Shown here piece after piece: positions 36,898-45,608 of a stretch of DNA of 54,635 nucleotides (its first letter is position 1; each line of letters opens with the position of its first letter). A program made the position numbers and the translations under genes. The stretch comes from Candidatus Methanimicrococcus labiotermitis (GTDB taxonomy: Archaea > Halobacteriota > Methanosarcinia > Methanosarcinales > Methanosarcinaceae): the NCBI GenBank assembly GCA_009784005.1, contig WRCE01000008.1:1-54635 (forward strand), given 5' to 3'. Below the pieces are notes generated by a model that was not told the origin of the DNA, searched no databases, and worked only from the letters and a program-made list of their open reading frames with translations.

Positions 36898-37929
36898 TTA
36901 AATGAAGGTGACGGCATACCACACGGCGCTGATTGCAAGACAGCTCACGATTCCCGTCATCACGGATGTGACGATGATCAGTACGGACACTCTTGATATG
37001 TCGGGCGGCTCGGGTTTTCGATATCCGTCTCCGATGACATAGGTGTTTGGTTTTTCAAACCTGACCCGAAGCGCGCCGGCGGCGGCGGCCATCGGCCAAC
37101 CGGAATTCGGGGACGGTGTCGCTTTATTTTCTTTAAACGCCAGCTTCAGCCCTTCGACGGGACTGAATTTTTCTAAACGGCCTTTGAATAAATTTGAAAC
37201 CGCGGCGCCCGCCATGATGAAAAACGGAGACAGCCGAGCCGGAATCCAATTCAAAAGGTCATCGAATTTCGCCGAAAACCAGCCGAGGCGGAGATATTTT
37301 TCGGTCTTGTAGCCGACCATTGAATCCAGCGTGCTGACCGCTTTGAACAGGTAGGCGGCAGGCAGCCCGAAAGGTCCGAATATGACATAAAAGAACATCG
37401 GGCTCATCAGAGAATCAACATAATTTTCGGAAATCGATTCTGTCACGGCTGACACGATTTGATTGCGGTCGAGTTTTGAGGTGTCGCGGCTGACGTAAGC
37501 CACAAGCTCCTGCCGCGCCGTCTCAATGTCTTTGTCCAATATTTTTTGGATTTCCCCCGCCGGCTGAACCATGCATTTGATTGCGAAAGAGGCTTTCAGG
37601 AAAAGCGCTTGGATCGAAACGCCGACGAAAAAGGGCACAAATTCCAAGTGAGCGATAAAAACAACAGCAAAAGCAACAGAAACGGAAAACGCGATAACGG
37701 TCAGCGCCATCAATATACCGTAAAGTTTCCGGTTGTTTTTCGGGGCTCTTTCTTTTAAAAATCCGGTCAGCTTTCCGATCCAAACAACAGGATGCAAAGC
37801 GGCCGGCGGCTCGCCGAAAATCAGGTCAAGAAGAACCGCCAAAATTAAAACAAGGACCAGTTCCGTTGAAGTAAATGTAAATGTATTTATTAACGCGTTT
37901 AATATCAATTCCGATAGTTCTATAACCAT
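36898..37929 (-). CDS. cbiB: Adenosylcobinamide-phosphate synthase
   Basis: A 343-residue membrane protein. It shows LLDLIFGEPPAALHPVVWIGKL, the DTSKLDRNQIVSAVTESISENYVDS motif, FKAVSTLDSMVGYKTEKY, PNSGWPMAAAAGALRVR and a C-terminal hydrophobic pair. It attaches aminopropanol (phosphate) to adenosylcobyric acid. GGAG lies 9 bp before ATG 37929. It lies between cobZ and cobD, separated from both by repeat arrays. Confidence 0.95.
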   Translation of the reverse strand: MVIELSELILNALINTFTFTSTELVLVLILAVLLDLIFGEPPAALHPVVWIGKLTGFLKERAPKNNRKLYGILMALTVIAFSVSVAFAVVFIAHLEFVPFFVGVSIQALFLKASFAIKCMVQPAGEIQKILDKDIETARQELVAYVSRDTSKLDRNQIVSAVTESISENYVDSLMSPMFFYVIFGPFGLPAAYLFKAVSTLDSMVGYKTEKYLRLGWFSAKFDDLLNWIPARLSPFFIMAGAAVSNLFKGRLEKFSPVEGLKLAFKENKATPSPNSGWPMAAAAGALRVRFEKPNTYVIGDGYRKPEPPDISRVSVLIIVTSVMTGIVSCLAISAVWYAVTFI

Positions 37930-37980
37930 GACAGTCGGCTCCCTGAAAACTTCCGAACGGGTTTACGGCTCATTTTTAAT

Positions 37981-38180
37981 TTTTTTCAGACACCGCCGTT
38001 TATGACGGATTTACGGCGTTTTGTTTTTTCAGACACCGCCGTTTAAAACGGATTTACGGCGTTTTGTTTTTTCAGACACCGCCGTTTTAAACGGATTTGC
38101 GGCGTTTTGTTTTTTCAGACACCGCCGTTTTAAACGGATTTGCGGCGTTTTGTTTTTTCAGACACCGCCGTTTAAAACGG
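37981..38180. repeat. 43-bp hairpin-containing array
   Basis: Four and a half copies of a 43-bp unit. Each holds CCGTTTTAAACGG (palindrome) inside the larger CGCCG...CGGCG stem, followed by ttttgtttttt on the plus strand. The cobD stop codon (38172-38174) lies inside the last partial copy. Terminator polarity is for plus-strand transcripts although both flanking genes are minus. Confidence 0.92.
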
Positions 38181-39836
38181 GGTTCCGTTTTTCTTTTTAT
38201 CTGTTTTCGGAGTTTGGTCTTTCTCTTTGTCTTCTTTTATTTTCCGGCATATGGCGAGGACATGTTCGCTGTCTCTTTCTTCCATTATCGGAAGGATTAT
38301 TTCTTCCCATTCTCTTTTTAATGTTTCTTCCGTTCCTTCTCCGTCAGCCAGCAATCCTTCCATCATTCTTTCAACAACGGATTGAATGTGAGGGATGTAA
38401 CAGCCGGCGCAGCTCCACACCTGTCCGCCTTTGGAACTTTGGATGAGTTTGCCGCCGCCTTTGTTATTTTCGCACGGGTAGAACGGGCAATAACAGAATG
38501 TACAGTCCTGTCCGTTGAAATGGCAGGGATAATATTCACAGTTTTCTCTTTTGTTTTGCTGCTGCCCGCTTTTATGCGTTGTCACAGCCGCTTTTAATTC
38601 ATTGTCCGCGAAATCTTTTGCCCATTCATCAAAGACGACGGTGACGGTTTTGATAAATCTTTCATTTTCGGGGCGGGTCCTGACGGCAATTCTGATAAAA
38701 TTCTCTCCAAGTCCTTTGAATGAGATGCAGTTGCGGACCAGTATGCCGTTTTTGGCAAAACGCTCGACCAGTTCCGTTGATTTTATTGTCCGCTCGCTGA
38801 TGTCAATCAGCAAGAAGTTCGTTGTCGCGACGCCCGGTTTGAAGCCCCAGACTTTGGACAATTCATTTTTCAGGAAATTCGCTTCGGTTAAAATCAGCGC
38901 GCGCGATTTTTGGAGGTAATCGCTGTTGACGCCGCCCTCCATTGTCATCAGCGCGGCGGCGACGTTTTCTTGAAGCGGGCTTAAGTTCCAAGAGAGGCGG
39001 GCGTTGTTTAACGCGGCGGCAATTTCTTCGTGAGCGGCGCCAAAGCCGAGGCGCATGCCCGGTATTTCAAAGTCTTTTGTCAAAGACCGCATGATAAACA
39101 GAAATTTGTTTTCGTGAATGAATTCACAGATGCTCTCTGCGGGGTCGGCAAGCTCGATAAAGGCTTCGTCCATGAATAAAACCGTTCCCGTTCTCCTGCA
39201 TTTTTCCGCCAGTTCCGCTAAATCTTCTTTTTTGCGAAGGACGGCGGTCGGGTTGTTCGGGTTGCAAACGAAAAGGATTTTGGCGCCGATTCTGTTCAGC
39301 TCTTCTTCCGTTATCGTTTGTATATTCTCCTGAGGGATTGAAACGATTTCTGCATTTTGGAGCCGGCATTGAATTTCGTATTCGCCGAATGTCGGATACG
39401 GGATAATGACTTTATCGCCGTCGTTTAAGACGCATTGACAGAACAGGCGGATGACTTCGGTTGATCCGTTTCCGGGAATGATATTTTCTTTTGTCAGATT
39501 TTTCGCGCCGCTGGGGAGGCCGGAGTTTAAAAAGGATGCGGCGGCTTCTCTGAATTTGAGGTACCGGTTGTCGGGGTAATTGTAGGATTCAAAATAGGCT
39601 TCCTTTGCCATTGCCGCGTAGTCTAAACCGTATTCGGGGTGATCAAAAGGCGCTTTATACGGATTTAAGTTCGCGCTGAAATCTAAGATATCGGACTCTT
39701 TTAATCCGAATTTTTCGGCATTTTCTTTAATCAGCCCGCCGTGAAGACAGCCTTGAAATGTTTGTATATAATCTTTCAGCGGGTGGGTCGGTTTTTCGGT
39801 CATGGAATAATCTGCTTTTGAATTGGATTTTAACAT
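38172..39836 (-). CDS. cobD: CobD: threonine-phosphate decarboxylase with Fe-S kinase tail
   Basis: A 554-residue fusion-like protein. Residues about 15-385 are a PLP aminotransferase-fold decarboxylase (ILDFSANLNPYKAPF, IPGNGSTEVIRLFCQC, FVCNPNNPTAV, LFMDEAFIEL, RSLTKDFEIPGMRLGF). It makes aminopropanol phosphate for CbiB. Residues about 430-476 form a cysteine-rich motif (CEYYPC, CTFCYCPFYPC, CAGC). The Methanosarcina mazei homologue is known to be bifunctional, its C-terminal Fe-S domain being needed for L-threonine kinase activity; the cysteines here fit that. The start may be ATG 39836 or 39803. Confidence 0.93.
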   Translation of the reverse strand: MLKSNSKADYSMTEKPTHPLKDYIQTFQGCLHGGLIKENAEKFGLKESDILDFSANLNPYKAPFDHPEYGLDYAAMAKEAYFESYNYPDNRYLKFREAAASFLNSGLPSGAKNLTKENIIPGNGSTEVIRLFCQCVLNDGDKVIIPYPTFGEYEIQCRLQNAEIVSIPQENIQTITEEELNRIGAKILFVCNPNNPTAVLRKKEDLAELAEKCRRTGTVLFMDEAFIELADPAESICEFIHENKFLFIMRSLTKDFEIPGMRLGFGAAHEEIAAALNNARLSWNLSPLQENVAAALMTMEGGVNSDYLQKSRALILTEANFLKNELSKVWGFKPGVATTNFLLIDISERTIKSTELVERFAKNGILVRNCISFKGLGENFIRIAVRTRPENERFIKTVTVVFDEWAKDFADNELKAAVTTHKSGQQQNKRENCEYYPCHFNGQDCTFCYCPFYPCENNKGGGKLIQSSKGGQVWSCAGCYIPHIQSVVERMMEGLLADGEGTEETLKREWEEIILPIMEERDSEHVLAICRKIKEDKEKDQTPKTDKKKNGTPF

Positions 39837-39974
39837 ATATTAAGCTGTTCGTATTCATCAAAAATATTGTTTTATCGGCAGCATGCGCCCGAAATCAAAA
39901 CACGTTTTAATCCATTCCGCTTTATACGCCTGTCTGCCGATAAATAATATAGATGTACAATATAAATTGCCGGA

Positions 39975-40320
39975 TACAGCAAACTCCCGATACTGCAAAC
40001 TCCCGATACAGCAAACTCCCGATACAGCAAACTCCCGATACAGCAAACTCCTGATACAGCAAACTCCCGATACTGCAAACTCCTGATACCTCTGATTCCT
40101 GATACCGCCGACTCCTGATGTCGCTGACTCTTGATACCTCTGACTCCTGATACCGCTGACTCCCGATACCGCTGACTCCCGATACCTCTGACTCCCGATA
40201 CCTCTGACTCCTGATACCTCCGACTCCTGATACCTCTGACTCCCGATACCGCCGACTCCCGATACCGCCGATTCCCGATACCGCCGACTCCCGATACAGC
40301 TGACTCCCGGTACAGCTAAC
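39975..40320. repeat. 16-bp array (cgatacagcaaactcc)
   Basis: About 22 copies in two subtypes, cgatacagcaaactcc then cgataccgctgactcc/tgatacctctgactcc, upstream of the phosphoglycolate phosphatase gene. 16 bp is not a codon multiple, so every 48 bp gives a pseudo-repeat protein on the minus strand, which I reject. Confidence 0.95.
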
Positions 40321-40350
40321 TCTATATTCAATCGTTTCGTTCTCTGTTAC

Positions 40351-41079
40351 ATGGATCGATTTTTCGGCATAGCTTCCGATATTGACGGAACGGTGACGCA
40401 TGATGACCGGCGCTTGTCGGCCGGCGCGCTGTCCGCTGCCCATTGTCTGTCAGGCAGGTTCCCTCTTGTTTTGGTGACAGGCAACACGCTGTGCTTTTCA
40501 AGAACGATTTCTAAACTTCTCGGCACGCGCTCTCCGATTATCGCTGAAAACGGCGGGATCATTTTGCCCGACTATGACGCTGCGCCGATTATCAAAAGGC
40601 CCAAAATGGATGAGATTCATGCCGCTTTGTCTTTGATTTCAGAAAACCTGCCGATTCGCCTTCACGATTATTCGGAACGCGTTACAGACGTTTCGTTTTC
40701 AAAAACAGTCTCTGCCGATGAAATTCTTCCTTATCTCTCAGATTTTCCGAATCTATCCTTGGTCGATACCGAATACGCGTTTCACATCACTGATAATAAC
40801 ATTTGCAAAGGCGCGGCATTAACGGATTTGGCAGGAATGATGGGAACATCTGCAAAAAAATTCGTCGCGATCGGCGATTCGGAAAACGACATTGACATGT
40901 TTCGGGCGTCAGGGCTTTCATTCGCGGTTTCCAACGCCTCGCCCCTCGTCAAAAAAGAAGCGGACATCGTTCTCAAAAACAGTTTCGGCGAAGGATTTGC
41001 CGAAGCTATCAACTATTTGCTGAAAAACGACCTGCTCGAATTGAGCGATGAAAAAAAGGATTTCTATGTCAAGCTTTGA
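40351..41079 (+). CDS. pgp: Phosphoglycolate phosphatase, archaeal type
   Basis: A 242-residue HAD hydrolase with a type II cap. The nucleophile motif is SDIDGTVTHDD (residues 9-19), motif II VLVTGN, then AENGG, and motif IV AIGDSENDIDMFRASG. The archaeal TIGR01487 family hydrolyses phosphoglycolate or sucrose phosphate-like substrates. ATG 40351 lies directly after a minisatellite and lacks a Shine-Dalgarno. Confidence 0.93.
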   Translation: MDRFFGIASDIDGTVTHDDRRLSAGALSAAHCLSGRFPLVLVTGNTLCFSRTISKLLGTRSPIIAENGGIILPDYDAAPIIKRPKMDEIHAALSLISENLPIRLHDYSERVTDVSFSKTVSADEILPYLSDFPNLSLVDTEYAFHITDNNICKGAALTDLAGMMGTSAKKFVAIGDSENDIDMFRASGLSFAVSNASPLVKKEADIVLKNSFGEGFAEAINYLLKNDLLELSDEKKDFYVKL

Positions 41080-41199
41080 AACACCCCTTTCTTCAAGGAA
41101 ATAAGAAAAGGGAACGCCATTTTTCTCTAAACTTATCTTTCAGGGTTTGGAAAAAGCGGCGTTCATGATTTGAATAAAATCAACGAAAATCGGTGTTTC
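41078..41199 (+). ncRNA. Candidate structured RNA (copy 1), three-stem fold
   Basis: Outer stem GAAACACC (41078-41085) pairs with GGTGTTTC (41192-41199). Inside are stem 2 (CCCTTTCTT with AAGAAAAGGG, one bulge) and stem 3 (GAACGCC plus T-run with A-run plus GGCGTTC). In copy 2 the outer stem has a G-T wobble in place of G-C, keeping pairing. Equivalent segments start at 41570 and 42038. Expression is unknown; a DNA-level hairpin element is equally possible. Confidence 0.4.
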
Positions 41200-41231
41200 A
41201 TTTTTTCTTCTCTTTTAACCCCTCAAACCGA

Positions 41232-41288
41232 CCGTTCATTACGAATTCCGGTCTGAGCGCAGCGAAGAACGGAATCGGAATGAACGGC
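41232..41288 (+). repeat. Long inverted repeat inside the element
   Basis: Left arm ccgttcattacgaattccg and right arm cggaatcggaatgaacgg pair over about 18 bp, with one bulged base, around a 19-nt loop (gtctgagcgcagcgaagaa). It recurs in the second and third copies. A third dyad, cgccgcattttcg with cgaaattgcggtcg, is at about 41481-41535 and repeated at about 41948-42002. Confidence 0.7.
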
Positions 41289-42368
41289 TATTATCATTAT
41301 TTGCTGCTGCCGTTGGTTTATTTCCAATCTGTACTGATGAGAATACTGATGAGAAGAATGCGCCAATCTGTACTGATGAAAATACTGATGAAAAGAATGC
41401 GCCAATCCGTACTGATGAAAATACTGATGAGAAGAATGCGCCAATCCGTACTGATGAAAATACTGATGAGAATAAGTTGCGCGCCGCATTTTCGTCTTTC
41501 GTCCGCTTCGCTCCCGAAATCCGAAATTGCGGTCGTACTTGAACTTTTTGAAGAAGAACTGAGAGAAATGAAACACCCCTTTCTTTAAGAAAATAAGAAA
41601 AGGGAACGCCTTTTTTCTCTAAACTTATCTTTCAGGTTTTTGGAAAAGCGGCGTTCGGGTTTTGAATAAAATTAACGAAAATCGGTGTTTTATTTTTTAT
41701 TCTCTTTTAACCCCTCAAACCGACCGTTCATTACGAATTCCGGTCTGAGCGCAGCGAAGAACGGAATCGGAATGAACGGCTATTATCATTATTTGCTGTT
41801 GCTGTTGGTTTATTTCCAATCTGTACTGCCGCTGCTATTTGTTTATTTCCAATCTGTACTGATGCAGTTGCCGGTTCTTTGTCAATCTGTACTGATGAGA
41901 ATACTGATGAGAAAAATGTACTGACAATTATTGATGAGAATAAGTCGCGCGCCGCATTTTCGTCTTTCGTCCGCTTCGCTCCCGAAATCCGAAATTGCGG
42001 TCGTACTTGAACTTTTTGAAGAAGAACTGAGAGAAATGAAACACCCCCTTCTTCAAGAAAATAAGAAAAGGGAACGCCTTTTTTCTCTAAACTTATCTTT
42101 CAGGTTTTTGGAAAAGTGGCGTTCGGGTTTTGAATAAAATCAACGAAAATCGGTGTTTCGTTTTTTATTATTTTTTAGCCCCTCAAACCGACCGTTCATT
42201 ACGAATTACGGTCTGAGCATAGCGAAGAACGGAATCGGAATGAACGGCTATAATCATTATTTGCCGATGCAGTCATCAGAAAAAAGGCAAGAAGCGGAAA
42301 AAAGGCAAGAAGTGAAAAAAAAGTCAAGAAGTGAAAAAAGGAAAAGTGAAAAAGAAAAAGCGGCAATA

Positions 42369-42632
42369 TTACCTTGCCGTGTACACTTTTGCTTTATCTT
42401 TGTCGACAATGACATAGTCTTTGACGGCGCTGACAGAGCTGAACGGGATTAAGATGTTTTCTTCTTCTTTTTGGTATTTGGTTGTGTCCAAACCTTCTGC
42501 GGGGCGGACGACTAAATCCATGATTGTTCCGGTTTTCGCGTTAATTTGAATATCTTGTAACATGCCGATTTCTTTAGCATCGGTCGACATCACTTTTTTG
42601 TTGTCGAGAAGGCGCTTTGCATAATATTTCAT
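42369..42632 (-). CDS. PRC-barrel domain protein
   Basis: An 87-residue single PRC-barrel: LDNKKVMSTDAKEIGMLQDIQINAKTGTIMDLVVRP, then ILIPFSSVSAVKDYVIVDKDKAKVY. Small archaeal PRC-barrel proteins are abundant; some bind partner proteins in cell division or RNA metabolism, but this one is unassigned. ATG 42632 is chosen because GAGG lies 8 bp upstream; ATG 42638 gives only 2 bp spacing. A TATA-like element on the minus strand (atgtatataaaa) is at about 42733-42743. Confidence 0.88.
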   Translation of the reverse strand: MKYYAKRLLDNKKVMSTDAKEIGMLQDIQINAKTGTIMDLVVRPAEGLDTTKYQKEEENILIPFSSVSAVKDYVIVDKDKAKVYTAR

Positions 42633-42777
42633 TGTCATTTCCTCTTTGAATTGTGTGAACGGATAAGCAAAAGTTAACGGATTTCAGGTCCGTTTTCTTT
42701 GTTCTTTCCTATATTTAAATCACTTTTATTTTATATACATTTTCATGACGGCGGCTTTTTTTGAGTCAAAGGCCGCG

Positions 42778-42880
42778 CTAAAATTTTGCAACTTAAATTT
42801 TGCAACTTAAATTATGGAACTTAAATTTTAAAACTTAAATTTTGCAACTTAAATTTTGCAACAAAATTTTACAACTTAAA
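42778..42880. repeat. 14-15-bp array (aacttaaattttgc)
   Basis: Seven copies of aacttaaattttgca and variants in the spacer between tpiA and the PRC-barrel gene, reaching the tpiA stop. Confidence 0.88.
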
Positions 42881-43541
42881 TCAACGAAACCAAATTGTAA
42901 AGCGCACCTTTCGGGTCATCCGCTTTCACAATCCCTGATGCCAGCAAAACGCCTTTGGCGCCGAGCTCGACGGCTACTTTCAAATCCTCTCCTTGTGAAA
43001 TGCCGGCGCCGCACAATACTTTTACATGGGGGTTGATTCGGGCGGCAGCGTCCACCGAGTCGGTAATGATATCAGGGTTCGCTTTTGAAACAGAAATCCC
43101 CGACCCGATTAATTCCGGCGGCTCAATCGCGACGTAAGTCGGATTAAAGGCCGCGGCAGCGGCTGCCGTTGACACGTTGTTCACGCAAATCACGCTCGAC
43201 ATTTTATTTTTCTTCAAAGCGGCGGCAGCGCTTTCAATATCCGCGAGCGTCAAGCGGCGCTCCGAGTGATTTATCAAACTGCCGGCCGCGCCGGCTTCTT
43301 TGATCGCTTTGGCGTAAATCGCGCCGGTATGGCTGCCCGGGCCGGCGCCGTCGACGTGCTGGGAAAAAACGGGAATGTCCACTGACTTTGCAGTGCGGTA
43401 AATATCAGGAATTTGCGGGGCGATTGCAATCTCAACGCCGGCAGACTGTGCGACTTCACGGCAGGCCTCTGCCAGCTTCACGGCATTTTCGCCGGTTCCT
43501 TCATCAAAAGTTTTGCAGTTGAGTAAAATGAAAACAGACAT
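42876..43541 (-). CDS. tpiA: Triosephosphate isomerase, archaeal type
   Basis: A 221-residue short archaeal TIM. It shows FILLNCKTFDEG (substrate Lys), VFSQHVDGAGPGSHTG, the catalytic Glu in AIEPPELIGSG and a phosphate-binding loop near CGAGIS and GVLLASGIVK. It interconverts DHAP and G3P. The start is placed at ATG 43541 (SVFILLNCK); the extension MKHLSYNGEN is not typical and GGTG lies just upstream of the chosen ATG. It is divergent from mtr. Confidence 0.94.
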   Translation of the reverse strand: MSVFILLNCKTFDEGTGENAVKLAEACREVAQSAGVEIAIAPQIPDIYRTAKSVDIPVFSQHVDGAGPGSHTGAIYAKAIKEAGAAGSLINHSERRLTLADIESAAAALKKNKMSSVICVNNVSTAAAAAAFNPTYVAIEPPELIGSGISVSKANPDIITDSVDAAARINPHVKVLCGAGISQGEDLKVAVELGAKGVLLASGIVKADDPKGALYNLVSLI

Positions 43542-43615
43542 ATTTTCACCATTGTATGACAAATGTTTCACGAATTGTATTAATGAAGAATACGGCGTGA
43601 TGGTTTAATAAAATT

Positions 43616-43768
43616 TGTACAAACGACAAAACAAAATGCAAACAATAATCCAAAACAAAATGCAAAACAAAATGCAAAACAAAATGCAAAACAAAAGGCA
43701 AAACAAAATACAAAACAAAATACAAAACAAAATGCAAAACAAAAGGCAAAACAAAATACAAAACAAAT
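43616..43768. repeat. 12-bp array (aaaacaaaatgc)
   Basis: About twelve copies of aaaacaaaatgc/aaaacaaaaggc/aaaacaaaatac between the divergent tpiA and mtrE. Confidence 0.93.
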
Positions 43769-43887
43769 ATACAAACATTAATCAGAAAAAGACAGGCGGC
43801 GGCGGGGCTGAATTTAAGGGAATAATTTTTAAATAAATCGGCGATTAAAATTAAATAGAAGTTTGAATTAGTTGCGGGAAGCTTTAA

Positions 43888-43901
43888 AATCCTTAAGGAT
43901 T
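43888..43901. promoter_or_regulatory. Palindrome upstream of the mtr operon
   Basis: AATCCTTAAGGATT is a perfect 14-bp palindrome, 34 bp before the mtrE ATG. A TATA-like tttttaaataaat lies near 43826-43838. It may be an operator. Confidence 0.4.
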
Positions 43902-43935
43902 GAATAACGGGAAAATTAACGGAGAAGGAGAAAGA

Positions 43936-44850
43936 ATGGATCCGCTGTTCGGAATGGGCATTTTGGCGCTTATCGGCGCCGTTGCCGCGATTGCAGGCTA
44001 CACCGAAGATTTGGAGTCGGTTGTAGGTTCCCAAAGCAATCCGAATTCACAGGTCCAGCTGGCTCCGCAAATGAAGTATCCGCATCGCCTTTTTAATAAA
44101 GCCATTTCGGGTGAGCCGCTTTCAAACGCGTTTAACGCGGCGGTCGGCGCTGTGTCTGCTGTCGTTTTTGCGTCCGCTTTTCAACTGCCGGTGATTACCG
44201 CAATTGTCGGCGGCTCAGTGGTCGCGACGGTTTTACATCTCTTTCTTTCTGCGACGTCTTTTTTTGGGCGAATCGCCAGTCAAAGCCGTTTCAAACAGCC
44301 GCTTTACATGGATGTTTTCAAACGGAATCTTCCCGTGATCGGCGCTTACGCTTTCATGACAACGGCCTGTATTTTGATTATCGCGTATTTGATGCAAACG
44401 TATCTCGGAAATCCCGTTCCGATTCCGGTGATGGCTTTTCTTCTCGGCATTATGGTCGGCTCTATCGGTTCTTCTGTCGGCGACATTCAGTACGGCGCGG
44501 AACGGCAGTTTCAAAATCTGGAATTCGGGGCCGGCGTGAACGCGGCATATTCAGGAAACATTGTCAGAAAAGCGGAATCCGGCATCCGGTCAGGCATTGA
44601 CAATTCTTGGTTTTCCGCCAAATTCGGCGGGCCGACAACGGGAATCACGTTCGCCGGCGTTTTGTTCATCACATCATGGCTGACAATTCTGTTTAACCCC
44701 GCGTGGGGAAGCATTGTCAGTTGGGTCGGCATCGTTGCCGGCGTTTTGTTTATTCTTTTAACGATTATCGCAAACAGAATTTTGGAAAAGTCCGCCCGCC
44801 GAAAATTCGGCCCGTACCGCGAAGAAGAGAAAACGGAGATTGTTGAATGA
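43936..44850 (+). CDS. mtrE: Tetrahydromethanopterin S-methyltransferase subunit E
   Basis: A 304-residue membrane protein, the first gene of the operon. It begins MDPLFGMGILALIGAVAAIAG and contains EDLESVVGSQSNPNSQVQLAPQM and HRLFNKAISGEPL, diagnostic of MtrE, then about six hydrophobic helices. The Mtr complex moves the methyl group of methyl-H4MPT (or H4SPT) to coenzyme M and pumps sodium. ATG 43936 is chosen over an upstream TTG because GGAGAAGGAG lies 5-8 bp before it. The end overlaps mtrD by 4 bp. Confidence 0.96.
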   Translation: MDPLFGMGILALIGAVAAIAGYTEDLESVVGSQSNPNSQVQLAPQMKYPHRLFNKAISGEPLSNAFNAAVGAVSAVVFASAFQLPVITAIVGGSVVATVLHLFLSATSFFGRIASQSRFKQPLYMDVFKRNLPVIGAYAFMTTACILIIAYLMQTYLGNPVPIPVMAFLLGIMVGSIGSSVGDIQYGAERQFQNLEFGAGVNAAYSGNIVRKAESGIRSGIDNSWFSAKFGGPTTGITFAGVLFITSWLTILFNPAWGSIVSWVGIVAGVLFILLTIIANRILEKSARRKFGPYREEEKTEIVE

Positions 44851-45608
44851 TTGAATCAACGATTGAAACAATCTTGTTTTCCATTTTCGGGGCATCCGAT
44901 CCCGCCTTCGTTTTCTTCTTGTTGCTGCTTGTTACGCTCGGCGGCATTTTGATTACGCTCAGCGTTCATTTAATCCCCGTCGGCGGCGCGCCGGCGGCGA
45001 TGGCGCAGGCAACGGGCGTTGGGACCGGCACGACTCAACTGGCGGCAGGTTCCGGCTTGTCAGGCCTCTTGGTTGCGGTTGCTGTCTCTGTTGAAACGCA
45101 AAACATGTTTCTCGGCATCATTCTCGGCGGTATCGGTGCCGCCGTTATGATTTCATTGGTGATGCTGATGTCCAACATCGGTTATATTTACGGCATCGGC
45201 GTTCCGCCGGCATCCGGTAAAGCGGTTCGCGACCCGATTACGAACGACCGTCAGGACATTTATGTTTCCAAAGGAACCGAAGGGCACGGCGTTCCGACCG
45301 CTTCGTTCATCAGCGGCATTTTCGGCGGTTTCTTGGGCGGCGCCGGCGGTTCTTTGATTTACGAAGCTTTAATCCGAACCACTCAAGTGTCATCCGCTCT
45401 GTTTATTGTTTTGGCGGTCATCCTGTCCATCGCTCTTTTCTTCATCAACGCGGTCATCGCCTCTTACAACATCGGCGGCACGATTGAAGGGTTTTACGAC
45501 GAGAAATTCAAAAAATTGGCCAGATCCGTTGTCGTGTCGGCCGCCGTGACTTTTATTTGCGGCGCGCTGTGTCTTTTGACATTCATCAATTTCGGGGGAT
45601 TCATATGA
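44847..45608 (+). CDS. mtrD: Methyltransferase subunit D
   Basis: A 253-residue polytopic membrane subunit. Features are GGILITLSVHLIPVGGAPAAMAQATGVGTGTTQLAAG and LIYEALIRTTQ plus at least five hydrophobic segments. With MtrC and MtrE it forms the membrane core and is thought to be part of the sodium path. The ATG overlaps the mtrE stop (ATGA), and its own stop overlaps the mtrC ATG. Confidence 0.96.
   Translation: MIESTIETILFSIFGASDPAFVFFLLLLVTLGGILITLSVHLIPVGGAPAAMAQATGVGTGTTQLAAGSGLSGLLVAVAVSVETQNMFLGIILGGIGAAVMISLVMLMSNIGYIYGIGVPPASGKAVRDPITNDRQDIYVSKGTEGHGVPTASFISGIFGGFLGGAGGSLIYEALIRTTQVSSALFIVLAVILSIALFFINAVIASYNIGGTIEGFYDEKFKKLARSVVVSAAVTFICGALCLLTFINFGGFI

Larger units (their letters stand above)
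41078..42265. repeat. Three tandem copies of a structured repeat element of about 0.48 kb
   Basis: Copies begin with gaaacacccc at 41078, 41570 and 42038 (spacing 492 and 468 bp). Copy 3 stops near 42265. Each copy has a 5' block of about 120 bp, a dyad block of about 56 bp, a variable middle made of ctgatgagaatactgatga-like units and a third dyad near the end (absent from copy 3). Copies differ at scattered sites and in the variable middle. ORFs starting in each copy share an N-terminus but carry non-synonymous changes and low-complexity tails, so no protein is called. Confidence 0.92.

Noticed and set aside
39858..40443. Long minus-strand ORFs of a repeated SGV(S/C)GIGSLLYRE type
   Set aside because: Produced by a 16-bp tandem array; three frames give similar repeat proteins every 48 bp. 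No initiation signal or domain.
41193..42452. Three plus-strand ORFs sharing NRPFITNSGLSAAKNGIGMNGY
   Set aside because: They translate one arm and loop of an inverted repeat; differences between copies change amino acids and the tails are low complexity.
43546..44034. Minus-strand Phe/Cys/Val repeat ORF upstream of tpiA
   Set aside because: Made by the 12-bp aaaacaaaatgc array.
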